From the NCBI GenBank assembly GCA_002493945.1, contig DLAL01000058.1, forward strand, positions 20,810 through 26,876: 6,067 bases of DNA, given 5' to 3'. This DNA comes from Porphyromonadaceae bacterium UBA7048. GTDB lineage: Bacteria; Bacteroidota; Bacteroidia; Bacteroidales; Muribaculaceae. Shown piece after piece: positions 1-5,778 of the stretch (positions are counted from its first letter, which is position 1; the number at the start of each line of letters is the position of its first letter). Made by a program: the position numbers and the translations under genes. The notes beneath the pieces were generated by a model. The model did no database searches, was not told the origin of the DNA, and saw only the letters and a program-made list of their open reading frames with translations.

Positions 1-399
1 AAGCTGTTCGCCGACAGTATAGGTGTCGCCATCCTTGGTCACTTTATATAAAGCGACCTCCATCTGTCCATAGTTAGGATGAATCTTAAGATTGAGAGAC
101 AGCTTACCGGCCTTTACAGGAAAGGCAAGAACACTTTCTGACGAAACGCTCCACGACAGTTTGCTACCGAGAGCCTGAACGCCATCCTCGCCATTGGCTA
201 CGTCAATGACGTAATTATAATCACCGGCAAGATGAACCCAACCATCCGGAAGGTACTTGTCAGCATCAGCTTTCTTAATGTAAACGGCACGGGCAGGGTC
301 ACCCGGCGTTTTGTCAAACGTCCAGACAACCTCGTCAGCCCTGACCGAAAGGCCGGTCAGCGAAACGAGCATTGTGAGAAGAAGTAGAAGTTTTCTCAT
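1..399 (-). CDS. Secreted beta-sandwich (choice-of-anchor-like) protein, N-terminal part, truncated by window edge
   Basis: Reading leftwards from the ATG at 399, the frame stays open for 133 codons to the window edge, so only the N-terminus is visible. Residues 1-21 form a Sec signal peptide: MRK, a Leu-rich core, then S-V-R-A as a likely signal peptidase I site before DEVVW. The mature part is rich in alternating hydrophobic residues. It carries a W-T-F-D start, a 'YLPDGWVHLAG' segment and 'FPVKAGKLSLNL', which resemble the jelly-roll modules (choice-of-anchor J / cleaved-adhesin type) found in secreted Bacteroidetes proteins. Family membership is inference from pattern. No lipoprotein cysteine follows the signal peptide, so it is probably exported to the periplasm or surface; a T9SS tail, if present, would lie outside the window. 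The start is supported by the signal peptide and by a good promoter at 488-518, giving a leader of about 80 nt. The gene is divergent from the acyl-CoA ligase. Confidence 0.85.
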   Translation of the reverse strand, partial: MRKLLLLLTMLVSLTGLSVRADEVVWTFDKTPGDPARAVYIKKADADKYLPDGWVHLAGDYNYVIDVANGEDGVQALGSKLSWSVSSESVLAFPVKAGKLSLNLKIHPNYGQMEVALYKVTKDGDTYTVGEQL

Positions 400-487
400 A
401 ATTAAGGTTTAAAATTGTTTTGAATAATCAGACATCACGGAACACTTTGAACGGTGTCGAAATGCCCGCGTATTGGAAATGACATGG

Positions 488-518
488 CAAATTTATGTAT
501 TTTTATTTTATCTCCAAA
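488..518 (-). promoter_or_regulatory. Bacteroidetes-type promoter for the leftward secreted-protein gene
   Basis: On the minus strand, TTTG (complement of 515-518) is followed after 19 nt by TAAATTTG (complement of 488-495). This matches the known Bacteroidetes sigma-ABfr consensus TTTG / TAnnTTTG exactly. Transcription would start near 481, leaving about 80 nt of leader before the ATG at 399. No Shine-Dalgarno is visible; the bases just before the start are A/T-rich, as is usual in this phylum. Confidence 0.75.
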
Positions 519-623
519 ATTTTTGGGTTTTTTTATGCAAAAAATTTATCAAATTGAGCCAAAATAATCTTAGACGCCATTCTTATGAGCGATTGACAAA
601 CTGTTTTAGATTTACAAACGAAG

Positions 624-660
624 CCGTCACGGCGCAGCAGGCGCTCCGTACGGCGCAGCA
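624..660. repeat. Two near-identical copies of CCGT(C)ACGGCGCAGCA upstream of the ligase gene
   Basis: Copy 1 (624-639) reads CCGTCACGGCGCAGCA and copy 2 (646-660) reads CCGTACGGCGCAGCA; they differ by one inserted C. The copies start 22 bp apart, about two helical turns. Each begins with a small dyad (CCGT/ACGG). The patch is GC-rich within an AT-rich intergenic region. It could be a paired regulator-binding site for the ligase gene 140-180 bp downstream, a structured leader, or a decayed duplication. A regulatory role is inference. Confidence 0.5.
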
Positions 661-682
661 TCTTCGCTACCATTATTCAACC

Positions 683-747
683 AAATACGGCTATACGCAA
701 GATTTTTTACAGAAAAAGTTGCACATACGAAAACTTTTGCCGTATTT
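683..747. repeat. Nested inverted repeats upstream of the ligase gene
   Basis: AAATACGGC (683-691) is perfectly complementary in reverse to GCCGTATTT (739-747), 9 bp. Inside it, AAAAGTT (714-720) pairs with AACTTTT (732-738), 7 bp. The two right arms abut, so both stems could stack, with a 22-nt unpaired segment on the left side only. No T-run follows, so it is not a standard terminator. It may be a leader structure or protein-binding DNA, or chance in AT-rich sequence. Confidence 0.4.
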
Positions 748-763
748 TGCGTTATTATATAGT
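735..763 (+). promoter_or_regulatory. Weak candidate promoter for the acyl-CoA ligase gene
   Basis: TTTTG (735-739) is followed after 18 nt by TATATAG (758-764). The upstream box fits the Bacteroidetes -33 element, but the downstream box is only a TA-rich approximation of TAnnTTTG. No exact TAnnTTTG lies on the plus strand between 541 and 801, so this is the best of weak options. It would give a leader of about 30 nt. Confidence 0.25.
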
Positions 764-801
764 ACGACTTCTCTCCGGGTTTATTCATCAATCAGGTACA
801 A

Positions 802-2478
802 ATGCTTATGTTAGAACACTTTTTGGAGAAGACCGAGTTCGCGTCGCTCGACGACTTCCTCACCAATTATAAAGTCCGCGTTCCGGATCGTTTCAACTTC
901 GCCTACGATGTGGTTGACCGCTATGCACGCGAGCAGCCCGACAAGAAAGCCCTACTGTGGACCGACGACCGCGGCCACGAGCGCCAGTTCACTTTCGCCG
1001 ACATCAAGCGCGAGAGCGACCGCACCGCATCGTTCTTCAGCAGCCTCGGCATAGGGCGCGGCGACATGGTCATGCTCATCCTCAAGCGACGCTACCAGTT
1101 CTGGTTCTCCATCATAGCACTGCACAAACTCGGAGCCGTAGCCATCCCGGCCACGCATCTGCTCACGGCTCCGGACATCGTCTATCGCTGCCGCGCCGCC
1201 GGCATCAAAGCCATCGTGGCCGTGGGCGACCCTACCGTCACCGCACACATCGAGGCGGCCCTGCCCGAGTGTCCGTCGGTGAAGTGCTGCATATCGACGG
1301 GTCCGGCCGTGCCCGAGGGATGGTACGACTTCGACTCGTCCATCGCCGCCGCAGCTCCCTTCCGCCGCCCCGAGGTGGCCAACGAGAACAGCGACATATC
1401 GCTGCTCTACTTCACCTCAGGCACCACGGGCGAGCCCAAGATGGTGGCGCACGACTTCCTCTACCCTCTCGGCCACATCATCACGGCCAAGTACTGGCAC
1501 AATCTCGACGACTCGGCCCTCCACTTCACTCTGGCCGACACAGGCTGGGGCAAAGCCGTGTGGGGCAAACTCTACGGACAGTGGCTCGCAGGCGCCAACG
1601 TATTCGTCTACGACTTCGACAAATTCGTCCCTGCCGACGTGCTGCGGATGTTCGGCAAGTACGGCATCACCCACTTCTGCGCGCCGCCTACGGTCTACCG
1701 TTTCCTCATCCTCGAGGACATACGGGCCTTCGACCTCTCGGCCTTGCGCTACTGCACCACCGCCGGCGAAGCCATGAACCCGAGCGTGCACGACCGCTGG
1801 CACGAGCTCACCGGCCTGACCATACGCGAAGGCTTCGGCCAGACCGAGACCACCCTCACGCTGGGCACCTTCCCGTGGATGGAGGCACGGCCCGGATCTA
1901 TGGGCATACCGAGTCCGGGATACAGCATCGGCCTGTTGCGCCCCGACGGCACCGAGTGCGCAGACGGCGAGCAGGGCGAGATCGTGATATACACCGGCCA
2001 CGGCCGGCCGCTGGGACTCTTCCGCGAGTATCTGCGCAATCCGGCACTGACCCGGGCAGCGCACAGCGACGGCGTCTATCACACAGGCGACATAGCAGTG
2101 CGCGACGCCGACGGCTACTATACATTCATCAGCCGCATAGACGACGTCATCAAGTCGTCGGGCTACCGCATCGGCCCCTTCGAGGTGGAGAACGCCCTGA
2201 TGAGTCATCCGGCCGTGGTGGAGTGTGCCATCACGGGCGTCCCCGACCCTATCCGCGGACAGCTCGTCAAAGCCACCGTGGTGGTGTCGGCCGAATACCG
2301 CGACCGCCGCGGTCCCGAACTGGTCAAGGAACTGCAGCAGCACGTCAAGAGTGTGACCGCACCTTATAAATATCCGCGCGTGATAGAATTCGTCGACGAA
2401 CTACCCAAGACCATCAGCGGCAAGATACGCCGCGTGGCCATCCGGCGGCTCGACAGCAGCGGCCACAAAGCATGCTGA
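802..2478 (+). CDS. AMP-forming acyl-CoA ligase (acetyl/medium-chain acyl-CoA synthetase-like)
   Basis: A complete 558-residue member of the ANL adenylating superfamily. It would activate a carboxylic acid with ATP to acyl-AMP and then form the acyl-CoA in the cytoplasm. All core motifs are present: the P-loop YFTSGTTGEPK (203-213), TTAGEAMN (319-326), GFGQTETT (344-351), the YHTGD ribose-binding motif (426-430), the hinge segment around SRIDDVIKSSGYRIG (444-458), and the C-terminal PKTISGKIRR (535-544) with catalytic Lys541. The family (COG0365-like) includes acetyl-CoA synthetase and medium-chain ligases. At about 550 residues it lacks the longer N-terminus of classical Acs and matches the short Bacteroides/Clostridia type, so substrate cannot be fixed from sequence. 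The start could be 802 (MLMLEHF) or 808 (MLEHFLEK); the second aligns better with remembered homologues, and neither has a Shine-Dalgarno. I see no terminator hairpin after the stop; the next gene has its own promoter. Confidence 0.95.
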   Translation: MLMLEHFLEKTEFASLDDFLTNYKVRVPDRFNFAYDVVDRYAREQPDKKALLWTDDRGHERQFTFADIKRESDRTASFFSSLGIGRGDMVMLILKRRYQFWFSIIALHKLGAVAIPATHLLTAPDIVYRCRAAGIKAIVAVGDPTVTAHIEAALPECPSVKCCISTGPAVPEGWYDFDSSIAAAAPFRRPEVANENSDISLLYFTSGTTGEPKMVAHDFLYPLGHIITAKYWHNLDDSALHFTLADTGWGKAVWGKLYGQWLAGANVFVYDFDKFVPADVLRMFGKYGITHFCAPPTVYRFLILEDIRAFDLSALRYCTTAGEAMNPSVHDRWHELTGLTIREGFGQTETTLTLGTFPWMEARPGSMGIPSPGYSIGLLRPDGTECADGEQGEIVIYTGHGRPLGLFREYLRNPALTRAAHSDGVYHTGDIAVRDADGYYTFISRIDDVIKSSGYRIGPFEVENALMSHPAVVECAITGVPDPIRGQLVKATVVVSAEYRDRRGPELVKELQQHVKSVTAPYKYPRVIEFVDELPKTISGKIRRVAIRRLDSSGHKAC

Positions 2479-2522
2479 CACGCCAGGATGCGACATGAAT
2501 CTGTATAATTCTTTTCATTTTG

Positions 2523-2554
2523 TTTGGATATTCCGATTATTCAGAGTAACTTTG
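2523..2554 (+). promoter_or_regulatory. Bacteroidetes-type promoter for the 830-residue secreted protein
   Basis: TTTG (2523-2526), a 20-nt spacer and TAACTTTG (2547-2554) match the TTTG / TAnnTTTG consensus exactly. Transcription should start near 2561, giving an A-rich leader of roughly 57 nt before the ATG at 2618, with no Shine-Dalgarno. It lies only 45 nt after the ligase stop codon, so the two genes need not share a transcript. Confidence 0.85.
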
Positions 2555-2617
2555 CTCACGAATCAACGGATTTAGTATTTTTAAGCACAAAAAAATCATC
2601 ACAAACATCCAAACAGA

Positions 2618-5110
2618 ATGAAAAGACTTTTACTTCTTGCCGCCACGGCAGCCGTCACACTCGGCGCCACGGCAGCCGTTCCCTTCGAGAAAGGGCGCCC
2701 GGGCAGCACTCCGGTGCGCCACGCCGCTCCTCGGCACACTTCCGTAATGAAGGCCTCCGAGAAGCAGACCCTCATCAACGAAGACTTCTCACGGTTCACC
2801 GAAGGGTCGGAGACGGCTCCGGCAGAGAACGAGGTATGCCCGACCTCCTATATGATTCCCGATGAATTCACCGCACAGCCCGGCTGGCGAGGCCGCGGCT
2901 TGCACTCGTCAGGCGGAGCAGTCGCCGTCATGAAATACGAATACACCAACCCCTACTATCCCGAGGACGGCCCCGAAATTATGAAGGGATACATCTCCAC
3001 TCCCGGCATGATGCTCAACGGCACGACGACAGTCACCTTCCGCGCCCGTTCGCTCGGCGAGGAGGGTGCGGCCCTTTGGCTCGCGGCCTGCGACGACTAC
3101 TACGGCCCCGGCGAGGATGCCGACTTCACGCTGACTCCCGAGTGGCAGACATTCACGCTCGAAACCAAAGAGACAAGTCTCGAGGAATACACCTACTTCC
3201 AGTTCTCGATTGAAGAAGGCGTGGGCATCATCGACGACATCCGCGTAGACTTCTCCATGGACCGCATCCCCACGCCGTATGCGCTGAACGCCGTGAACCT
3301 GACCCCGAACAGCTTCATAGCCTCCTGGGAAGAAGTCCCCGGAGCCGAAGCATATCTCCTCAACATGAAGCGAGTGGAAGCCGTGGCCGATCCTGTCAGC
3401 GGCGAGGTGGTGCAGAACTTCGACGGCATCCGCACCGGCGCCGACGGCAACATCGACACCGCCAGTCCCGGCTACCCCGAAGGATGGACCATCGACGTGT
3501 CGTCCAACGGCACACAGGACACCGGCACCGACGAGGGCTACTACAGCTCCGGTCCGCGCTCGCTGAAATTCGACGCAGTGGGCGACATGTTCGAGACCGA
3601 GACATTCCCCTACCCCATCGACGCCTTCTCATTCTGGGTGCGCACATCGCCCGGAACCGATGACGACTACAGCTACCTCTCGCTCTTCCGCGTAGAGTTC
3701 TATCACAGCAACACCGGCACCTGGATGACAATGGCGCAGATACCCCAGTCCTACCTCGAAGACCCTGACGGATGCATATACTCCTTCAACGAGCAGGCTC
3801 TGGGCAAGGACGTCACCAAGGTGCGCTTCTCCTTCCTCCAGCGCGGCAAGGTTGACTTCTACTTCGACGACATCCGCGTGCACTACACCCAGCGCGGCAA
3901 CGAATCCTTCGCATACCGCGACCACCGCGTCGAAGGCACCGAGTTCGTGGTGTCCGACATCAATCCGGCCGACGAATACAGCTACTTCGTGCAGGCCGTG
4001 CTCGGCGACATAGTGTCGGCCCCGAGCCACGAGATATGGGTCGACGGTATAGTCGGACTCGCCGTGGAGACCGAGGAAGCCTCGGACATCACCCCCGCAT
4101 CGTTCACCGCATCATGGAAGCAGCTCGGACACGCCACCAGTTACAAGGTCGAAGGATTCCGCATCTTCGAGCCCAAGACCGACGCCAAGGATGTCCTCGT
4201 CATCGAGGAGAACTTCGACGGCATCGACGAAGGCACACTCAGCAATCCCGGCATGGAATGGACGTCGCCCTTCGACTTCAGCTCGCGCGGCTGGACCGCC
4301 ACCGGATGGGGCGCCACCAATCCCTCGTGGATAGCCGGCATGGCCGGCACCACAGGTACGAGCTGGACTGGAGCCGCCGGACTCGTGTTCACCCCCACCC
4401 TTGACCTGAGCTGCCACGACGGCGCGTCAGCCATACACGTCGAAGGAACTTTCCTCACCACCACCGACAGCTTCACCAACAACACCGGCGAGACCGAGTC
4501 CGAAGGCATATTCGCCCTCATCATGAAGTCGCCCTACGAGACCACACCTCTGGCTTCGGGCTACCTCGACGCCCCCGTGAAGGGCAGCGTGAGCGGTTCG
4601 CTCGACATCGCCAATATCGTGCCGGGCACCGACCTCTCGAGCGTCATCATAGCGTTCATGAACAAGAGCGGCCTGCCCTTCTACGTCGACAATGTCCGCA
4701 TCACCATGGACGTTCCTGCAGGCAAGACGCTGATGACTCCCTTCACCGTCATCAACACCCGCAACACCTCCTGCCGCTTCGAGAACCTCGATCCGACTGT
4801 CGACCACGCCTTCACCGTCACCGCCTCGGCCAGCCATAACTTCGAAGCCTTCGTGTCGAAGCCGTCCGAAGTGCGCCGCGTGAACACCTCCACATCAGGC
4901 GTCGAGAACGTAGCAGCCGATGCCGCCGCTGAAGTCACCACCGCTCCCGGCATGATCTGCATCGCCGCTCCCGAGGGCATGACCTACACCGTCCACACCC
5001 TCGCCGGCCACACCGTAGCCGCAGGCTCCGGCTCTGCCGACATCCAGGCAGCACCCGGCATCTACGTGGTAGCGCTTCAGGGCACCGCCGTCAAGGTGAT
5101 TGTGCGCTGA
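2618..5110 (+). CDS. Secreted multidomain protein: three jelly-roll modules, two interrupted FnIII domains, T9SS-like C-terminal domain
   Basis: The 830-residue product starts with a Sec signal peptide (1-20, cleavage likely after ATAA). Three jelly-roll modules of the choice-of-anchor type follow at about 51-212, 264-423 and 528-697. Each opens with an (E)xFD/DFS-like strand (INEDFSRF, VQNFDGI, EENFDGI) and closes with a related strand (IIDDIRVDF, YFDDIRVHY, YVDNVRITM). Two fibronectin type III-like domains are split around modules 2 and 3: front halves at about 216-255 (LTPNSFIASWEEVPGAEAY) and 480-518 (ITPASFTASWKQLGHATSY), back halves at about 430-476 and 705-757. A linker (758-775) leads to a small beta domain ending PGIYVVALQGTAVKVIVR, typical of T9SS type A sorting tails. 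It is therefore probably exported and surface-anchored or released. No catalytic domain is recognisable; adhesion or glycan/protein binding is a guess. It converges on rpmH. Confidence 0.9.
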   Translation: MKRLLLLAATAAVTLGATAAVPFEKGRPGSTPVRHAAPRHTSVMKASEKQTLINEDFSRFTEGSETAPAENEVCPTSYMIPDEFTAQPGWRGRGLHSSGGAVAVMKYEYTNPYYPEDGPEIMKGYISTPGMMLNGTTTVTFRARSLGEEGAALWLAACDDYYGPGEDADFTLTPEWQTFTLETKETSLEEYTYFQFSIEEGVGIIDDIRVDFSMDRIPTPYALNAVNLTPNSFIASWEEVPGAEAYLLNMKRVEAVADPVSGEVVQNFDGIRTGADGNIDTASPGYPEGWTIDVSSNGTQDTGTDEGYYSSGPRSLKFDAVGDMFETETFPYPIDAFSFWVRTSPGTDDDYSYLSLFRVEFYHSNTGTWMTMAQIPQSYLEDPDGCIYSFNEQALGKDVTKVRFSFLQRGKVDFYFDDIRVHYTQRGNESFAYRDHRVEGTEFVVSDINPADEYSYFVQAVLGDIVSAPSHEIWVDGIVGLAVETEEASDITPASFTASWKQLGHATSYKVEGFRIFEPKTDAKDVLVIEENFDGIDEGTLSNPGMEWTSPFDFSSRGWTATGWGATNPSWIAGMAGTTGTSWTGAAGLVFTPTLDLSCHDGASAIHVEGTFLTTTDSFTNNTGETESEGIFALIMKSPYETTPLASGYLDAPVKGSVSGSLDIANIVPGTDLSSVIIAFMNKSGLPFYVDNVRITMDVPAGKTLMTPFTVINTRNTSCRFENLDPTVDHAFTVTASASHNFEAFVSKPSEVRRVNTSTSGVENVAADAAAEVTTAPGMICIAAPEGMTYTVHTLAGHTVAAGSGSADIQAAPGIYVVALQGTAVKVIVR
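2641..2679 (+). repeat. 15-bp perfect direct repeat inside the signal-peptide coding region
   Basis: CGCCACGGCAGCCGT occurs at 2641-2655 and again at 2665-2679, a period of 24 bp (eight codons). It encodes Ala-Thr-Ala-Ala-Val twice (residues 9-13 and 17-21) in the hydrophobic core and cleavage region. Gain or loss of one unit would stay in frame and change the length of the signal peptide core. Confidence 0.7.
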
Positions 5111-5134
5111 GAGAGCACACATAGATAAATAAAC

Positions 5135-5238
5135 GCTGTGTCAAAATGCGGATTAACCGCCTCCCGTCGCCGCACAACTTGCAGTAACGTACGGACATGC
5201 CTTCGGCTTGTAGGGCGGACCCGGCATTCTGACACAGC
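5135..5238. repeat. 104-bp structured element with 15-bp terminal inverted repeats (MITE-, REP- or terminator-like)
   Basis: The left end GCTGTGTCAAAATGC (5135-5149) and the reverse complement of the right end (5224-5238) match at 14 of 15 positions. Internal pairing continues: CCGCC (5157-5161) with GGCGG (5214-5218), and a hairpin ACATGCC-TTC-GGCTTGT (5195-5211) with one mismatch. The whole span can fold as one long stem with internal branches. Ends reading GCTGTGTCA resemble insertion-sequence termini, but I see no flanking target duplication and no transposase. Its position between convergent genes also suits a transcription-ending structure for the upstream plus-strand gene. Confidence 0.6.
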
Positions 5239-5284
5239 CACTCTTGTTATCCTTAGGTGCGCCATAATCTCCCCGGCAAACAGC

Positions 5285-5325
5285 AACGCAGCCCGACTTC
5301 CTTCGTGAGGAAGCCGGGCTGCGTT
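5285..5325 (-). terminator. Strong hairpin, probable rpmH terminator
   Basis: An 11-bp perfect stem (5285-5295 with 5315-5325), one A/C mismatch and a further 6-bp stem (5297-5302 with 5308-5313) close a 5-nt loop. It begins 24 nt beyond the rpmH stop on the minus strand. Read leftwards the right arm is followed by TGCTGTTTG, only a weak T-tract. The left arm is preceded by AAC..AA-type bases rather than a strong A-run, so it might serve either direction. The stem length makes a terminator or RNA-stabilising role likely. Confidence 0.75.
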
Positions 5326-5349
5326 ACCGTAAACTGCGGACGAAGCTGA

Positions 5350-5505
5350 TTACTTCGAGCCCAGGTGGTCGGATACTGTCAGCGAAGCGCGACCCTTGGC
5401 ACGGCGGCGTGCAAGGACCTTGCGGCCATCAGCGGTGGCCATTCTTTCGCGGAAACCGTGTTTGTTAACTCTTTTACGGTTAGAGGGTTGGAATGTTCTT
5501 TTCAT
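5350..5505 (-). CDS. rpmH: 50S ribosomal protein L34
   Basis: Reading leftwards from the ATG at 5505, the 51-residue product begins MKRTFQPSNRKRVNKHGF, continues RERMATADGRKVLARRRAKGR and ends SDHLGSK before a TAA. This is the full-length, highly conserved L34 signature, very basic, at the family's normal size. L34 is a component of the large ribosomal subunit that binds 23S rRNA. The gene stands alone: no rnpA follows it, and its neighbours converge on or diverge from it, so it appears monocistronic. It has a consensus promoter (5550-5581), a leader of about 40 nt without Shine-Dalgarno, and a strong hairpin (5285-5325) downstream. The reading frame open on the opposite strand here is a shadow. 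Confidence 0.98.
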   Translation of the reverse strand: MKRTFQPSNRKRVNKHGFRERMATADGRKVLARRRAKGRASLTVSDHLGSK

Positions 5506-5549
5506 TGCCTATTTTGTTTTTTCGATTATTTGCAGGTGTTTTCGGAGCG

Positions 5550-5581
5550 CAAATTTAAGCATTTATTTTCAAATACACAAA
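5550..5581 (-). promoter_or_regulatory. Consensus Bacteroidetes promoter for rpmH
   Basis: On the minus strand, TTTG (complement of 5578-5581), a 20-nt spacer and TAAATTTG (complement of 5550-5557) match the consensus exactly. Transcription should start near 5543, about 38 nt before the rpmH ATG at 5505. The spacer contains a second TTTG, but it sits only 12 nt from the -7 box, too close to serve. Confidence 0.85.
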
Positions 5582-5698
5582 TTTTATTGCGCATCGGAAC
5601 GCTAAAAAACATGGCTCATGATTGCGATAATAAGAAAATTATACCCTCTCCGACCGCATAATTGCCTACTCGCAACACTTCCATTCAAACTTTCTTTG

Positions 5699-5706
5699 TA
5701 CCTTTG
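5699..5706 (+). promoter_or_regulatory. Candidate -7 promoter element for the small Cys-rich protein gene
   Basis: TACCTTTG is an exact match to TAnnTTTG. No TTTG lies at the expected 19-21 nt upstream, so the promoter may be weak or need an activator. Start would fall near 5713, leaving a leader of about 65 nt to the ATG at 5779. An inverted repeat overlaps this box. Confidence 0.55.
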
Positions 5707-5738
5707 CATGGAATCAGTGCGTTGCGTACTCCATGCAA
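5704..5738. promoter_or_regulatory. Inverted repeat overlapping the -7 box (operator-like)
   Basis: TTGCATGGA (5704-5712) and TCCATGCAA (5730-5738) are perfect 9-bp inverted repeats separated by 17 nt. The left arm starts inside the TACCTTTG box and covers the presumed start site. Within the spacer GTGCG (5717-5721) can pair with CGTAC (5725-5729) through one G-T pair. Because the left arm lies mostly upstream of the predicted start, a DNA operator is more likely than an RNA hairpin. This role is inferred. Confidence 0.45.
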
Positions 5739-5778
5739 GCCCTTTGAACGCAAAACAACCCGACATCCTTATCTGACT

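Larger units (their letters stand above)
400..801. other. Divergent intergenic region, mostly AT-rich, with a GC-rich island
   Basis: This 402-bp stretch separates two divergent genes. The left part (400-600) is AT-rich and carries the leftward promoter. A GC-rich patch at 623-670 contains a near-direct repeat, and 683-747 contains nested inverted repeats; both are listed separately. An open frame crosses 473-814, but its product is low-complexity, AT-driven and overlaps the ligase start, so I do not call it a gene. I see no tRNA, rRNA or recognisable riboswitch. Confidence 0.7.
5111..5349. other. Convergent intergenic region between the secreted-protein gene and rpmH
   Basis: This stretch lies between two converging stop codons and carries no credible gene. 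It holds a 104-bp element with inverted ends (5135-5238) and a strong hairpin (5285-5325), both listed separately. The remainder shows nothing I recognise. Confidence 0.7.

Noticed and set aside
513..533. CCAAAATTTTTGG followed by a T-run, like a small terminator
   Set aside because: The stem would be only about four A/T-rich pairs plus the ends with almost no loop, and it sits in the upstream region of a divergent gene pair where no transcript needs ending.
473..814. Open frame of 113 codons on the plus strand
   Set aside because: AT-driven, low-complexity product rich in Phe, Tyr and Leu; it crosses the GC-rich repeat and the leftward promoter and overlaps the ligase start. No recognisable domain.
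1417..2343. Long antisense open frame of 308 codons
   Set aside because: Shadow of the ligase gene created by its codon bias; no domain and no promoter.
957..2369. Long open frame of 470 codons in another plus-strand frame inside the ligase gene
   Set aside because: Arg/His/Pro-rich shadow typical of GC-rich third positions; the ligase frame carries every catalytic motif.
5077..5286. Minus-strand open frame of 69 codons
   Set aside because: Covers the inverted-repeat element and the tail of the secreted-protein gene; no family resemblance.
5365..5661. Plus-strand open frame of 98 codons
   Set aside because: Antisense shadow of rpmH and its promoter; the L34 sequence on the minus strand is unambiguous.
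5662..5778. Longer N-terminus for the small Cys-rich protein
   Set aside because: It would be coded across an exact TAnnTTTG box and a perfect inverted repeat; the added residues are not a signal peptide.
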